DNA from: Patiria pectinifera
Lineage: Eukaryota > Echinodermata > Asteroidea > Valvatida > Asterinidae
Assembly: GCA_029964075.1 (NCBI GenBank)
Contig: CM057133.1
Coordinates: 12,300,699-12,364,698, forward strand
Direction: 5' to 3'
DNA: 64,000 bases
The notes below the pieces were generated by a model. The model worked only from the letters and a program-made list of their open reading frames with translations, had not been told where the DNA came from and searched no databases. Positions within the stretch are counted from its first letter, which is position 1. Each line of letters starts with the position of its first letter. Positions 23,668 to 36,700 of this stretch are shown here, in pieces. Position numbers and translations under genes: made by a program.

Positions 23668-24772
23668 TTCATATTCAGATCATATTTGTTTTTTTGATCA
23701 CTTGTACTGCATGTAGTTTATGTAAATACTTTTGAAATGCTTGGTGACTTGTAATGGTAAACTGACATCAAAATGAAAGATGTATATTTCATTTTCAAAT
23801 GTTTCTTGTGTTTCCAACTTTTGCAATTAGATTTTTCTGAACTGCACTAAATCTCACCACTTTTTTTATCAGTTTTATTACATGTAGGTTGCGTAAATAC
23901 TTGTTAAAAGTTGTAAAATAATTGGTGAATGTTCGCATGTGTGACTTTTGCTAGATTGTGAGATTATTCTCTTTTACATGTGTACATTGTAAGCAAAATG
24001 CGCATAGGGCAGGTTTTGTTCTTTAATGCTAGCTGCAAGAATGAATACATTAAAAAAAAAACAAGTACATTTTTTAAATAGTATAAATGTTGATTTCATT
24101 AATGTTCAAATTTGAATTGATAAAAATCTGTTTTGTTAGTATGTACTGACATATCGGTTAATCTGTAAAAAAATGTTGTTTTGTGAAAAATAAACTGAAT
24201 AAGTGCCAAGTTGTTATTTGACTGTTAAAATATATTTTTCCGGATTCCAGAGCAATTTTCTTTAGTGGTAGTTAATAGTTTGAGCTACAGGTACCGGTAC
24301 CAACAAGTTGGAATACCAATAATATTGATGTCCTGCTGTATGCTAAATGTAATAAAATAGTATTCACCAATTAAAATATAACAACATGAGAACTGGTGTT
24401 TTTTTTGCCAATTTCTGACTGTAATTTTGAAAAACAAAAAACACGCCAAAATCTGCATTGTTACAGTCTAGTGTACAAAACCCAACTCTGCCGTTACATA
24501 TTTGAGTGAGGATGCCAGCAGTATGGTCCCTAGGATGGATTCGAATCGCTGATCCCTATTGTGTATATACTGACTGGATACAGCACTATGTCATTCACAA
24601 AGAAGTGAAGCTGCCAAGAGTCACTTTTTTGGCCTCCCAATATGGCCGCTGCTATAGTCAGCCCTTACAGTGTTGTGCTCTATCTCAAAGTACTGTAAAA
24701 TTTGTATATATTTTAGGCCTCTCAAGATGGTGGTCTAGTAACTTCAACCGGTGATCTTGATGCACTGTCCCG

Positions 24773-27700
24773 TCAGTACATAGAGATCGGCGAGTGAAAA
24801 CTCGCCATGCAAGCCCCTACTACATTAGCAAGGATACGAGACAGACGCATGACGGCTACTTTAGGACCCTCACTACAGTGGGCTTGGGCCTCGGCAAACA
24901 GGCGATGCCGTAGTTTCTCGTTAGCGAGGGGTGACATGGCATCCACGGCCTCGCCGAATTCCTTCTCGCTCATCAGGCCTAGCTCCTTGCCGGGCCTTTG
25001 TAACAACTTGCTCTCAATCTAAAAAAAAAAAGAGAGTGTCCGTGTCAAAAATTTGTTTAAGGTTTTGTAAATTCTGAATGGCCTAGTGAGCCTTTAGCTT
25101 CACGGCCTGAAGTGCAACGCTGTAGCCGGGGCTGCAGTTAAGCCCATCACAAAGTCAAATCACAGATCAAATCACAAGGAGGTCACAAGTAAACTGGACA
25201 TGAATAATGACGAAGGAATGCCTTTGCTTGCAGTTCGTATGATAGCTTGCGACTTAGCTAGAAACCGAGTGACTTCCGATTGATTTACGACTGGATGACT
25301 TTAAACATTGAGGGGCTGTGGTCCAATGGTTACAGTGTTCGACTTGTGTGCTGTGGTACATGGGTTTGAATCCTGACGGGGAACATGGTCCTTGTAGTCT
25401 TGAGCAAGGCACTTTACTATTATTGCTTCGTCCTTCGGATGGGACGTAAAGCCGTAGGTTGTAATGCACATTTAAGAACCCAGTAACACTTATTGCTAAG
25501 AGAAGGGATTTGCCCCCGTGTTTCTGGCAGTGGCTGCAATATGCGCCGCAGCACCTTGTATACCCTTTATAAGGGTGCTACACATTGGGTCTCATATTTC
25601 TCATAAACTTCATTTACCTGTTTTTAAAATGGACTGGCGCCTTGAGTACCTAATTGTTGGAAGATACGTGCGCTATAAGACTTTGGTATTGTTATTATTA
25701 TTACTTGTATTCAGACTTGTTACGTGTCGTGAGACTGGGTGATTTGGATTGACCTGTGACACCTTGAACACAACTGTTTCACAGACGAATACAGTCACGT
25801 GATCTCTGTACACTCACAAGGCCCCCTTCAATGGAGGAACCATTGTGCTAGCTATTGTACAAAGCAACTTCCCCGTGACGGATTATCTGAACAATAGCTA
25901 GCACAATGCATTCGCCATTGAAGGGGGCCACCGTGACGGCGGTGACAGCAAGCCTGAATTGGTCTACAGGACACAGTTACACAATCTATTGAATTTGACA
26001 AAACAAAATTCAAACATACTTCTTGAAATCTTGGTTCTCGGTACTTGAGAATGATGTACATCAAGTATTCGTACACTAAGGCCTTGGAGACTTTGTTCTC
26101 ACTGAAGGACGTGTAGCCGAGATGCAGCTGGTCTATGTCATCCTCCTGGTTACCACGGAAAGCAAGAAAGAAAGGGTGGAGTTTTGAGAATGACGGCAGA
26201 CAAACACAATTTGATAATCTGAATATATGGTTCCAATTCTCATGACTTTGGACGAGGGGCGGCTCGTGCCATGCTTTCAATGGGGAGCGCTGATAAAATC
26301 CTTCAATCAGGCACACTGTATTAACTAAAAGTGTACAAATGCACCCTTCTCACGACTATTTATTTAGGAGGAAACCATTCGCATGTACGTCACATTCTTA
26401 AATTTGCTAGTGCAATTTCTTTTTATGGAATTTTTTTTTTGGGGTAGACAAAATTTGGGGGGGGGGCTAAAGCCCCCCCAACCCCCCGTAGAACCACCAC
26501 TGAGTATACATGTATGTTTGTACATCTAAGGGGAATTTTTAGAGAAATAATAATGCCTTAAAGATGAGGCTGAGTTGTCTTACATTTAAGAATGGATAGA
26601 TGGCAGTGGCGAACGCCTTGAAGTCCTCTACGTACTGCCAGTCCACTCTGTCGATCAAATCACAAACAACCAGCAGATATCGGAAGACTGCAGCATCCAA
26701 GTTACCGACGAGAATCTGAGCAAAGATCTGAATTGCCTGCAAAGAAGAATGGATGAAATTCATTTAATCGATACAGCAATCAGCACGTCAATTATAACTA
26801 CGGCCATGCGTAATTGGCGTTGAACAATGGCAGTTTTATAGTCTAGCGCTGTCCTGAATATAGCGAATATTTCGAATAATTGATCATCAACTGAATATTC
26901 AAATACCTTTTTGCCGGTTTGAATATTTGAAAACGAAAAAAACTACGCACATACACACACAACTGTGATGCTATTTTATCATAAGGTTGCAGCACTTTAT
27001 TGTCAGGTGCCCACTTTTTTGTCAACGGCGCTTCAGTGTTCACAGTACAAATGGGTTGTGAAAAAAAAAATGGATACAAAGATCAAAAGCTTACTTTGTT
27101 GACAACAGAGTACTCCATGAGTGCAGTGATGAAATCGTGGGCACACAGATACATCACATCTGGTAGAATGTAACGATCAGCCATGTAATTGTAGAAACCA
27201 GTCTGAGAAAAAAAAAGTCGAGAAAATTAAAAGAAAGCGCTATTTAAAATATGTATTCCAACAACTAGAAACACTGCAGGATGACAGACCAATACAAAAG
27301 AGTCAACATTTCTGTTAGTGAAATACTGAGAATTTGCCAAAAATATAACTTATTGAATGCATTCATCTCGACATATGTGGCATATCAGACTAAGTTTAAA
27401 AAAAAACATTTTTGACATAAGAATATTTCCTAAGTTTATTTGATCAAAACTTAAGTTACTGAAGAAACTCTCTTCTAGTAACCATGGCAACTCACCAGGA
27501 CACCAACTATTGGCTCGTCTTCCAAAGCGTGTTCGTCTTGCCACAAGGCATGGCCATAGAACTGGCCAATGATGGAGAGTGTCCTTTTCTGTTTTGAGGA
27601 GAACAAATCCAAAGTAAAAAGATTTATGTTTTATAAAAAAATTGCATTTATATAACGTACAGTATCCTAACATATGAATGCAACATGACATTTGTCAGCG

Positions 27701-30700
27701 ATAAAGAGCTGTTGTATTTTCAACATCAATTGTTCATTTTTTTTTCATTTTTCCTGAGCAAAGGTAATCCACTCGGTGGTCAGTCTTGGTAATTAAAAAA
27801 ACAAAACCAGTAGTCTTTGGGCCTTTGAAGTTTGTATTTTTTAGGCAACTATTCTGATACCATATGCCCAACAATTAGATGATATATCACAAGTCAATAG
27901 TAAAAATATTGGCCTGGTCAGTAGTAATCGTTTCAAAGTATTCCATGATCAACTGCTGTAACATTTTCCACTGGTTAATATTTTGTAACTATCTTTACAT
28001 TTAATATATGCATGTTGTGCCGGTCATAACAATCAATAATGTCTGGCATCCTTACCATGTCCAGTGGTTTGGGGATAGACCTTGTTAGACTGGTTCTCTC
28101 CTTGTAGTCATCCCACAGTGGCATAAAAGTGCTCATCTGAGAAAAGTAGTAAATTACATGTCATCAAAATCACAAAATCTCTTACAAAATTACAGGCTAC
28201 TTGCAACGGCACGTCCAGGTTTTGGATCGGGGGAGGGGGGGGGGTAATTTTTCTGAAAAGAAGTTACAATAATTTGTTAATTTTATTTTTTTAATGAGTT
28301 TTTGTCTGACCTGTTGGTCCTGAGAATGTTGCGCTTTTTCCATCCGCGTCGCGGAGGTGGGGGCGCTGTCAGCAACGCCTGGGGTGACGGAATCCCCATG
28401 GAATATATGCTGCTCGTTGTCCTTCTCCAATACAGAGTACCGGCTACGGATGCGTTTACCGGCCGGATCGCTGGCTGGCAGGTCGCCCGACTCGGACAAG
28501 GTGGAGGATAACTTTAAAGTTGGTGGTGGGTGCGGTTGGAGTGCTCTGTTAAAACAAGAGACGTTCAAATAATTTTTTTCTAGAATCGCAAGCAGGAATT
28601 GTTGTGTTTGTTGTTATTAGTTTGAGATAAATAGGAAAATTCATAGATATTACAGGTTAGAAAGAATTTTCAAATTTAGATTATACATATGTAATATTCA
28701 TAAACTCATATAACCCTTTCCAGAGAAAAGAAACCATACAAAAGGCATAATGCAATTTCCTTCGTACAGGACTTTTTTTGTTAAAAGTAAAAAATCTTTG
28801 TACTAAAAAGTACACAAATGATACTCAAATATCGTAGACAAAATGGTTAATTGTGATATTCATTATGAAGAATACGAGTGATATGAAGAATAGACTTGCT
28901 TCAAGTCAAGTCTCTGCTACTTTCATGAGAAAGTAGCAGAGTCCAGATCCTGAAGTTTGGTGGCCAAAGTGGCAAATGTAGCTTTTATCTCAAAATGACT
29001 CAGAAATCACTGATATGGACAGTTATATCAGTGAGGCGAGCCCAATATTAAAAATTTACAAAACACCAACACACTAATTTTTCATGACAAGAACAGCTTA
29101 CGTTTGTTCATCAAGAAAAAGCGACAACTTGGTCTTCAGACTTGTGAAGTCTAATGTTAACCCACTGGCGTGGACAGGAAAATATCATGATCAGCCGCGT
29201 CGATGAAAACATCATTTCATTAGCACGTGCGTTTTCATCGGTTGCTATGTGTTACCATTCAGCATTCCGGACTCACGAACCATCGAGTTTCAAGAAAATG
29301 GATCTGGACACTAGATAAGCTGTGTAAAATATCTCAGCATGTCCGTGCCCGCCTATACTGGCATTATATTCCCTGAATAAAATTGCTGACCTTTTTTTCA
29401 CGGCAAATTTCTTGGGATGACATACCTTTTGTTAGTCCTCTCCATGGGAATGCGTACCCCTGGGCGCGACAGCTTGATGTGACTGCAGTTATGTGGAAGC
29501 ATGATTATCTTCTCCCCGCTGACTTTGTGTGGACATAAAACTGTCTGATGAATAGACAAATACATAAACTAATGATGTTAAAGATCATTAAAAAAAACAC
29601 TAAGGCTGTGATGTTATTACATTTATAGCTCCACATTTTTGTCAATATAGTAAAGTCTGTCGTGAGTCAATGTGACCCATCAGGCCGGCGCTTATCTCCG
29701 GTTTCAGTAGCATTAAACGACTGAGAATATTTCTATTCCCCCTGCATGGGATGCCAGTCCATCGCAGGTTACTCCCCAGCTAATGCCGGTACCCATTTAT
29801 GCTCCTGGGTAAAGAGAGGCAAGTGGAGGTGAAGTGGCTTGCCCAAGGACACAACATATGACCAGCAGCTGGATTCGAACCCCTGACCCTCTGATCATGA
29901 GTCACGAACCCTAACCACTAGGCCACACTCCCCCAAAGGTCAATATATTGATCTTATTTTTGTCAATATTGATTAATTATTGTAATTTTATTACAAAGAA
30001 ATATTTGAAAATTTATGAAAAAGATGAGAAAAAAAAGAAGAAAAGTAATATGTATTAGGAAGAAATAGCTCTCTCTTCTTTGTTGTTGTCTCCAAGTTGT
30101 AATATTGCCCCCCTCCCCCCTCAAAAAAATTTCCTTTCCCCCCAATTGCCCCCCAAATTTTAGAGTCTGGCGCCGCCACCGACAGCAGCACCAGCAGCTG
30201 GTGTACCTTTTCCCCGCAGCTGGTGCAGAACTTGGCGTCTTTCAGCTCATGCCAGGTCTTCTTCTGGTTGGTGGTGGTGTAGATCATGACGCTGTACTTG
30301 CTCAGGATGGACTCCTGGGGCACGAAGGGATCCATCTCGCTGCTCAGGAGGTCCACGTTCTCAAAGTTGTCGGCCACTGAGAGCGCAGACTCTGATCACA
30401 GAATGAAAACACGAATGTGTTGACTGAACACAAATGCTAGTCTATGAAGTGTCCTCTTGCTCACGGAAAGGACAGAAAGAGTCGATATGCGAGGAGATTA
30501 GGCGAATAATTATGCAAAACAAGCCTACGTCTTGACCTCGAGAAAATTATTTTTATTTTTCAGCTAACCATGCTACTTGTACAGCAGTGCCATGAGATTT
30601 GTTCAGCACCTGCTAAGCAGAAAATATTGCTTAGCATGAATCAGATGAGAACCAGTCCTAAACAACATTGATAATTGGATGATGTTTTGGTTAGTAACCT

Positions 30701-33700
30701 GTTTTTGGTAAGCAAATAATTCTCACGCTTAGCAGATTTTGTGTTCAATAACACCGGCTGCTAGTCATTCCTACCTTTTCCGTTCACGCTGGGGACCTTC
30801 TCATCTCTCCCGTACCGATACCCTCCTTCCAGGGAGCTTCCCCCTGCGGGGCTGGGCTCCTTGAAGGCCACGCTGCGGGACCGGCTTGGCGTCTTGGCCT
30901 CCGGGGCCCGGGGCTTCTCCGCCTGCTGCTGGGTCTGCTGCTGGATGGCGTCCTTGTGCTGTCGGATCATGTCCAGCTCGGTGTTCAGGGCGGTGATGGT
31001 CTGCTGGAAGTGGTCTTGTGCGGTGCTCAACTAGTCATACAAAAAAATTAAAATCGGGTCATTAATTTGATTCCGCCTGCACAACGACCTTACTTTGGGA
31101 TAGTAGAGGTGTATTTACAACATCTGTATTTACATCATTCCGATCTTGACAAAGCAGTTCATCATTGAACACGATCTGTTGTGAGCCCGCCTTTGTTGAT
31201 GCTTAAAGATCAGGCCATGTGTCGCATGTACCTCTAACGCACTGTACCTCGGAAAGCTTGGAGTTATAGGGGTATAAGTGAACCTGTCTTTGTTCTATAT
31301 TCATAAATACACTTTTACTCATTCCTATTGGTCGAGCCTGTCATGTTGGTGGTTTTAAACTGCTGATAAAACAACGGCTGGTGTTAAACACTTTATTCCT
31401 GCACTGCTGCGTTCTGTGCCACATTGCGCAGTATGAGTCCCGCGCCCAAGCCAATCTCCATAAAAGGAGATTTTTAGCACTACGCGCACGAGGCACATAC
31501 CATCATCGTACAATATGTCTGCACTACTGCCCTCCCAGGCGGTCAATATTTTTTTCACACAGCATATACCTCTGTATCCAACCTCTCAAGCTCCATCTCC
31601 TCTTCGTCATACTCTCTATCCAGCAAGCCCCCGTCGGCGGTATCCCGCAGAACCTTGTGCTGAAGCTCTGACTTGTGCGCCTCCAAGAAAGACTCAAACT
31701 CCTCGATGGTCTGGTTCTGCACCTCCAGGAGCTGCTTCTCAAGCTTCTTGGCAGCATCGAAGTTGGTGAGCAGGTGGTTCTGTCGATTGCAAAGTTGAGA
31801 TTGAGGATGAATGGTGTTTGAGAAACATGAGGAGTTTTGAGGATTGAGGATGAATGGTGTTTTAGCACATGAGGAGTTTTGAGGATTGAGGATGAATGGT
31901 GTTTTAGCACATGAGGATTCTGGAGGATTGAGGATGAATGGTGTTTTAGCACATGAGGATTTTGGAGGATTGAGGATGACTGGTGTTTGAAGAAGAGGAG
32001 GATTTGTGAGGATTTAGGATGAATGCATTTTGAGAGGTTGGACTGTCTGACAATTTTGAAGGATTGAGGCGCTGGGTATCCTTCATTTGAACATAAGTGC
32101 ACAATTTTTGAGGATTTCGGAGGATTGACCATGGTTCCTAGCAAAAAGGCATTGGAATCGAGGCACCCTCAGAATGACGCTAACCCCTTCTCTGTCATTC
32201 CCTTGTAAGTCATAAATTCCCTCCTCTATAGAATCTGACCCTTCTTAACATTTGCTCTCTGACCTTTTTGTTCGCTAAGACCGATCTTCTGGATTTCCTG
32301 GACGTGTACTTGTCCTCTTCAATCTTGACATTGAAGGCTGTCCAAAAAAAAGGAAGATAATTAAATATATTGGTCAACCTAAAGTTCCAGTTCCCTGCAT
32401 CCAATCAGCAAAAATCGTGTTCAGCACAAAGCCCATTATGCAACTCTTCAAGTTAATTCTTCAAAATCATTGAGCCTCCTTTCCCAAAGAAATTGGAGCC
32501 TCCCACTAAAAAGAAAGCGTCTTGAAGTTTAGAAATTTGGAGTGTTGAATTGAAACATCACCTGGACACATTTTTTTTGGCCTTACCTTCTTGAAGGGCA
32601 TCGTAACCACTCTTGTACTGGCTCAAGAATTCCGTCTCTTTCTCAAGAGCCGTCACTCTTTCTTGCAGTTTGCGCTTCTGAAACTCCAAGTTCTTTCTCT
32701 CTCTGTCAGTGTCTTCTGTCAGCTCTTCCAAATCATCGTTGAGTCTTAAAAAAAAGAAATGCCCCAAAAATGAACATTGATTTGTGATAAGGTTGTCAAA
32801 CTTCAGATTTATAGCTGTTTCCATGGAAAAAGAACACCAGATGCTTTTGCTGACATTTCCAAGGCATTTTTTTCCAATTGATTTTGATTGGTCCCATTTC
32901 AAGCATAACATCAAAACTTATCTTTCTACTTGAAGTACTTTTAGATTTCCTTTTCTTTCCCTTCTTTGTGTAGCCTCCCTTGAATGGCCCTACAGGGCCT
33001 TGTGATGTTCGACTATCTCTCTCTCTCAAAAAATTAACAATCCTAACATAAGAAATAGATCAAGTAGCATAAGAAATAGATCAAGAAACTAGGGTTGGAG
33101 CATGCAAATTATGAATAGTCTGTCATTCAAAACTGAGACCAAGTTTCAAGAAGAGTGAAGTTAACAAGCAAAACAAAACACAAACTTACTTGCCAAATAA
33201 AACCTGATAAAAGTACCCCCAAAAAAGGCATTGGATATCATCTTCTTACTTTTCAATCTCCACATCCCTGTCTTCAACATCCTGCAAGGCCTTTGCGATC
33301 TCGTCTTTGAGTTCAGCGATCCGGGTGGTTTGTGATTCCACGACGGCCACGGTGTCCTCGTGCTGCTGAGTCTTGTCTGCAAGACGCTCCTCGAGGGCTT
33401 CAATCTCATCTCGTAGGTTAGCTGCCTCCTCGTGTCTACGATTCACACGGTGAGAGAGAATCGGTCACATCTCACTTAGAAATAAATTTGTCATTTTTGT
33501 CATCATATTGATCCAGAATGGTCACTTGTCTAGTTTTGGCGTAAGACATTCTGAACGTGGATTTTCAAGACCAGTGCCGGCCTTTTTGCAATCACAGAAC
33601 ATGTTAGATATTGTTCCAGTTGAGGGCATGGTGTTCCCGTGCACAAACCTAAATTGTTCGAACCGCATATGACGAATATCCTGAGATATTCTTGGGAACA

Positions 33701-36700
33701 TTTACTGGACTAAGGTGATACCAAACATGCATACGTCAACAGGCAGGTCAAGAAAATGGGGCACTGTGGTCCAATGGTTACAGTGTTCAACTCATGTGCC
33801 GTGGTGTGTGGGTTCAAACCCCGGTGGAGAACATGGTGCTTGGGTTCTTGGGCAAGACACTTTACTGCGTACCTAAGAAGGTAGAGACCAAATTGCGCTG
33901 ATCTCAAGCTGCTGCAAAAACTGGTCTCATGGCCTGATGAACAGGGGAAATAATTGTGAAGCGCTTTGAGACCCTTGGTGTAAAACGCTATATAAGCACC
34001 ACATTATTAATAGCACATGCGCACTAATGTACATTCATGTATTTGTAACAAGCTGGCTGGCAGGTGACATTCTAAGCAATGAATGCATGCAGCATTGTGC
34101 TATAACACAAAATACATCCCTGTAGCATAGCAGGGAGTGCAGCTCACGCGAATGGGCCAAAAGTAAGCAGACAGTACGATGACCCTCATAACACCTCCCG
34201 CCCCCACCACCCCCGGTTATGTAACCACTGTATAAAGGAAGATTTCCATTTTCAAATTCTCTTCAATCAAATATTACCCAATGCAATGACTCCTGGGTTG
34301 CTCAAAAGACAGACACTTCCAGTGCTCATACCTTTCCGCGTAAACTCTCTGGACCAAAGTGAAGTAGGGAATCCGCTGGATAAAAGTCCGATCTTCTTCC
34401 CTCCTGTCAGTGACCACGTTGGTGGCTGCGTTGTACGGCGTGTGCGTCTCCTTGGAGCTGGTGTACTGGTCACTGTAGACTGCCTCTGCAATCAAGGCAT
34501 CAAGAATCAGGAATTAAAAGTGGAGTTTTTGAGACTGAGTTGAGGCCTTGATCTTGATCTTGATTTATATACCTGAAAGCTCCTGCAGGATCATCACTCA
34601 GCTTGGAAGGGGTGGACATGCTATTGATGAGTGCTGAAAGATCTGAGGGCATCACTACATTGTTTGGTGTCTTTTATCCCAGTTATATGCTAAGGGAGGT
34701 TGTTCCAATCATTAATAGTCTGACAGAAGAATGAGTGTTGGAGTCCTTTGATACTGGTGAAGTGGACCTGCAGGTAGTTGGGCTTTGAACATCTGGTTGA
34801 TATAGTGAATGAGAATACTTAACTGTGTGAGTGACTCTACTTCTAGACCAGCATGTCCTTTTCCCCCCACAATTTACAGCATCTGATTAATTCTTTACAC
34901 ACAGTGCTCCGATCTTTCAGTGTGAAGTCCAACCCCCCCCCCACCCCAAGACAATGCACCAATATATAAGTGCAACCTTGGTTGTATTTTCATCTAAATT
35001 AACATTAATAAGATATTCAAACTTTGCCAATCAAATTCTCCAGATTTCATCTTTGTTAAGCTGTTCTCCAAGGTGAGCTCATATTTAGGATCAGGCTTCT
35101 TTACTATCTTCGTATTCTTGGTCCTTGATCTCTATTTTTATAAATTTCAAGTGAGACCTCAAACTTGGCTACTAAAGGCTTGGCTACTAAAGGCCTATGG
35201 AAAATTTGACAAATTTTATTGGCCAAGCAGAAAGTTACCTTTTGTCCTATTTTTTTTTTTTTTTTTTTTTTGCACTAAGAGTCTCTGTATGGCCTGATCC
35301 TTACTTTGATTCCAGGAATCTCTGTCTGTCTGTCTGTCTGTCGGTCTGTCGGTCTGTCTGTCTGTCCGTCGATTATCTCCAGAACCGGGCACCGTATGAA
35401 GTTGAAAATAGGCAGGTGTATTGCTCGGGACCACAGAATGTGCAGTGTCAAGTTCCGAGCAGTTCTCGAAAAAGCTGCAAAAAAGCAGTATTTTCTGAGG
35501 CAAACGTGGCAGTATATAGCTTAGAACACGCACAGTCCTTTTCAATTGTTTACGTCATAGTTGAGCTAAAGCGCGCGTCCTCGCATAGAATAATAAGCCG
35601 CGTGTAGAATAATATGCCGCGTCAATCATAGATAATAGTTCTATATCTATGGCGTCAATATGCCGCGTCCGTGCATAGAATAAAGGGTAAATAAACAATG
35701 GTACACTTTTCTTCCTCATAATCGTGCGCGTTGTTAGCACGAAAAGTTCTCAAAAAACGCAGCGGTCAAGCAATTTGCCCCTCCCGAACAGGCACATTTT
35801 CAACTTGCCCCTCCCGAACAGGCACATTTTCAACTGGCCCTGCACTAGTCTAAACAATTCTCTGAGGCCAATTAAAAAACACCAGTTTCTCTTCTTGAAT
35901 GTTTGAAGAAAAGGAAGGAGGTGGCCTTTTTTTCAGCTCTGGAACATGCTGAAACATATATGTGTCCTATGGAGCAGCTACCCTTTTATTTTGAAAAAAA
36001 GGACACTGGCGGAAAAATAGAAGCACACCGGGACGAGTAACACAGGCATGCAACTGGGAAATCACAAAAAAAGAGGAAATTCAAATATTTCCCAAACTTT
36101 GTACAGTGTTTTTTTTTATTTTCAATGGCACACATGGGAAGTAAAAAAAGAGGAAATCAGCTGATCAGAGGAAAAGTTGCATGCCTGGTAACAGGGTTTT
36201 TTTTTTTTTACTTGGCTTAAGGTCGTAGGTCAGAGATTGTAGGATATTCTCACCAAATATTTCATCCCGCACCATCTTGAGAACATTTCTGAAGATCCCC
36301 AGCTGCGGCAAGACTTCATCAAACACCTCAAAGAGGACCTGGGCTCTCTCTGCCGACAGTGTCTTCTCCTCCTGCTGCTTCACCTCCAGGAGACGCGTCT
36401 CAAAGATCTTGGCTGAAAAAAAGGCATCAAGCTTCTAATTTATGCGCCATGTGCCATGGTACATGGGTTCGAATTAATCCAGACAGGGAACATGGCGCTT
36501 GTGTCTTAGGCATATTGTTAGGCAAGACACATTAGCATGATTAGGGCCGGGAAAAATTCCATACTGGGACACAACTTTACCTGCCGCTAAACACATCAAT
36601 TTTCACCTCACCTTGTGATTTCACCCAAGAGGAATCCAGGAAGCAGTGTTGATGTAAAAAAAAATTAGGCAAAATGTGTTTTTACTTTAGGAATGTCAGA

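Larger units (their letters stand above)
20933..24772. other. Repeat-rich intergenic region between convergent genes
   Basis: Contains a LINE 3' relic (22,075-22,375), a hAT-like element (23,352-23,667) and two copies of a block also found near other GPCR ends. That block (TGTGTGACATCAC followed by GGCTGAATGA) appears at about 21,225-21,290 and 23,055-23,108. Both copies are preceded by an AATGGGTGC-containing segment (about 20,980 and 22,980). The remainder is AT-rich with no recognisable coding sequence. Confidence 0.6.

Noticed and set aside
25312-34012. True tRNA genes at the GGTTCGAATCC-type sites
   Set aside because: Heads lack a complete cloverleaf, are followed by a long SINE body and recur with the same body elsewhere.
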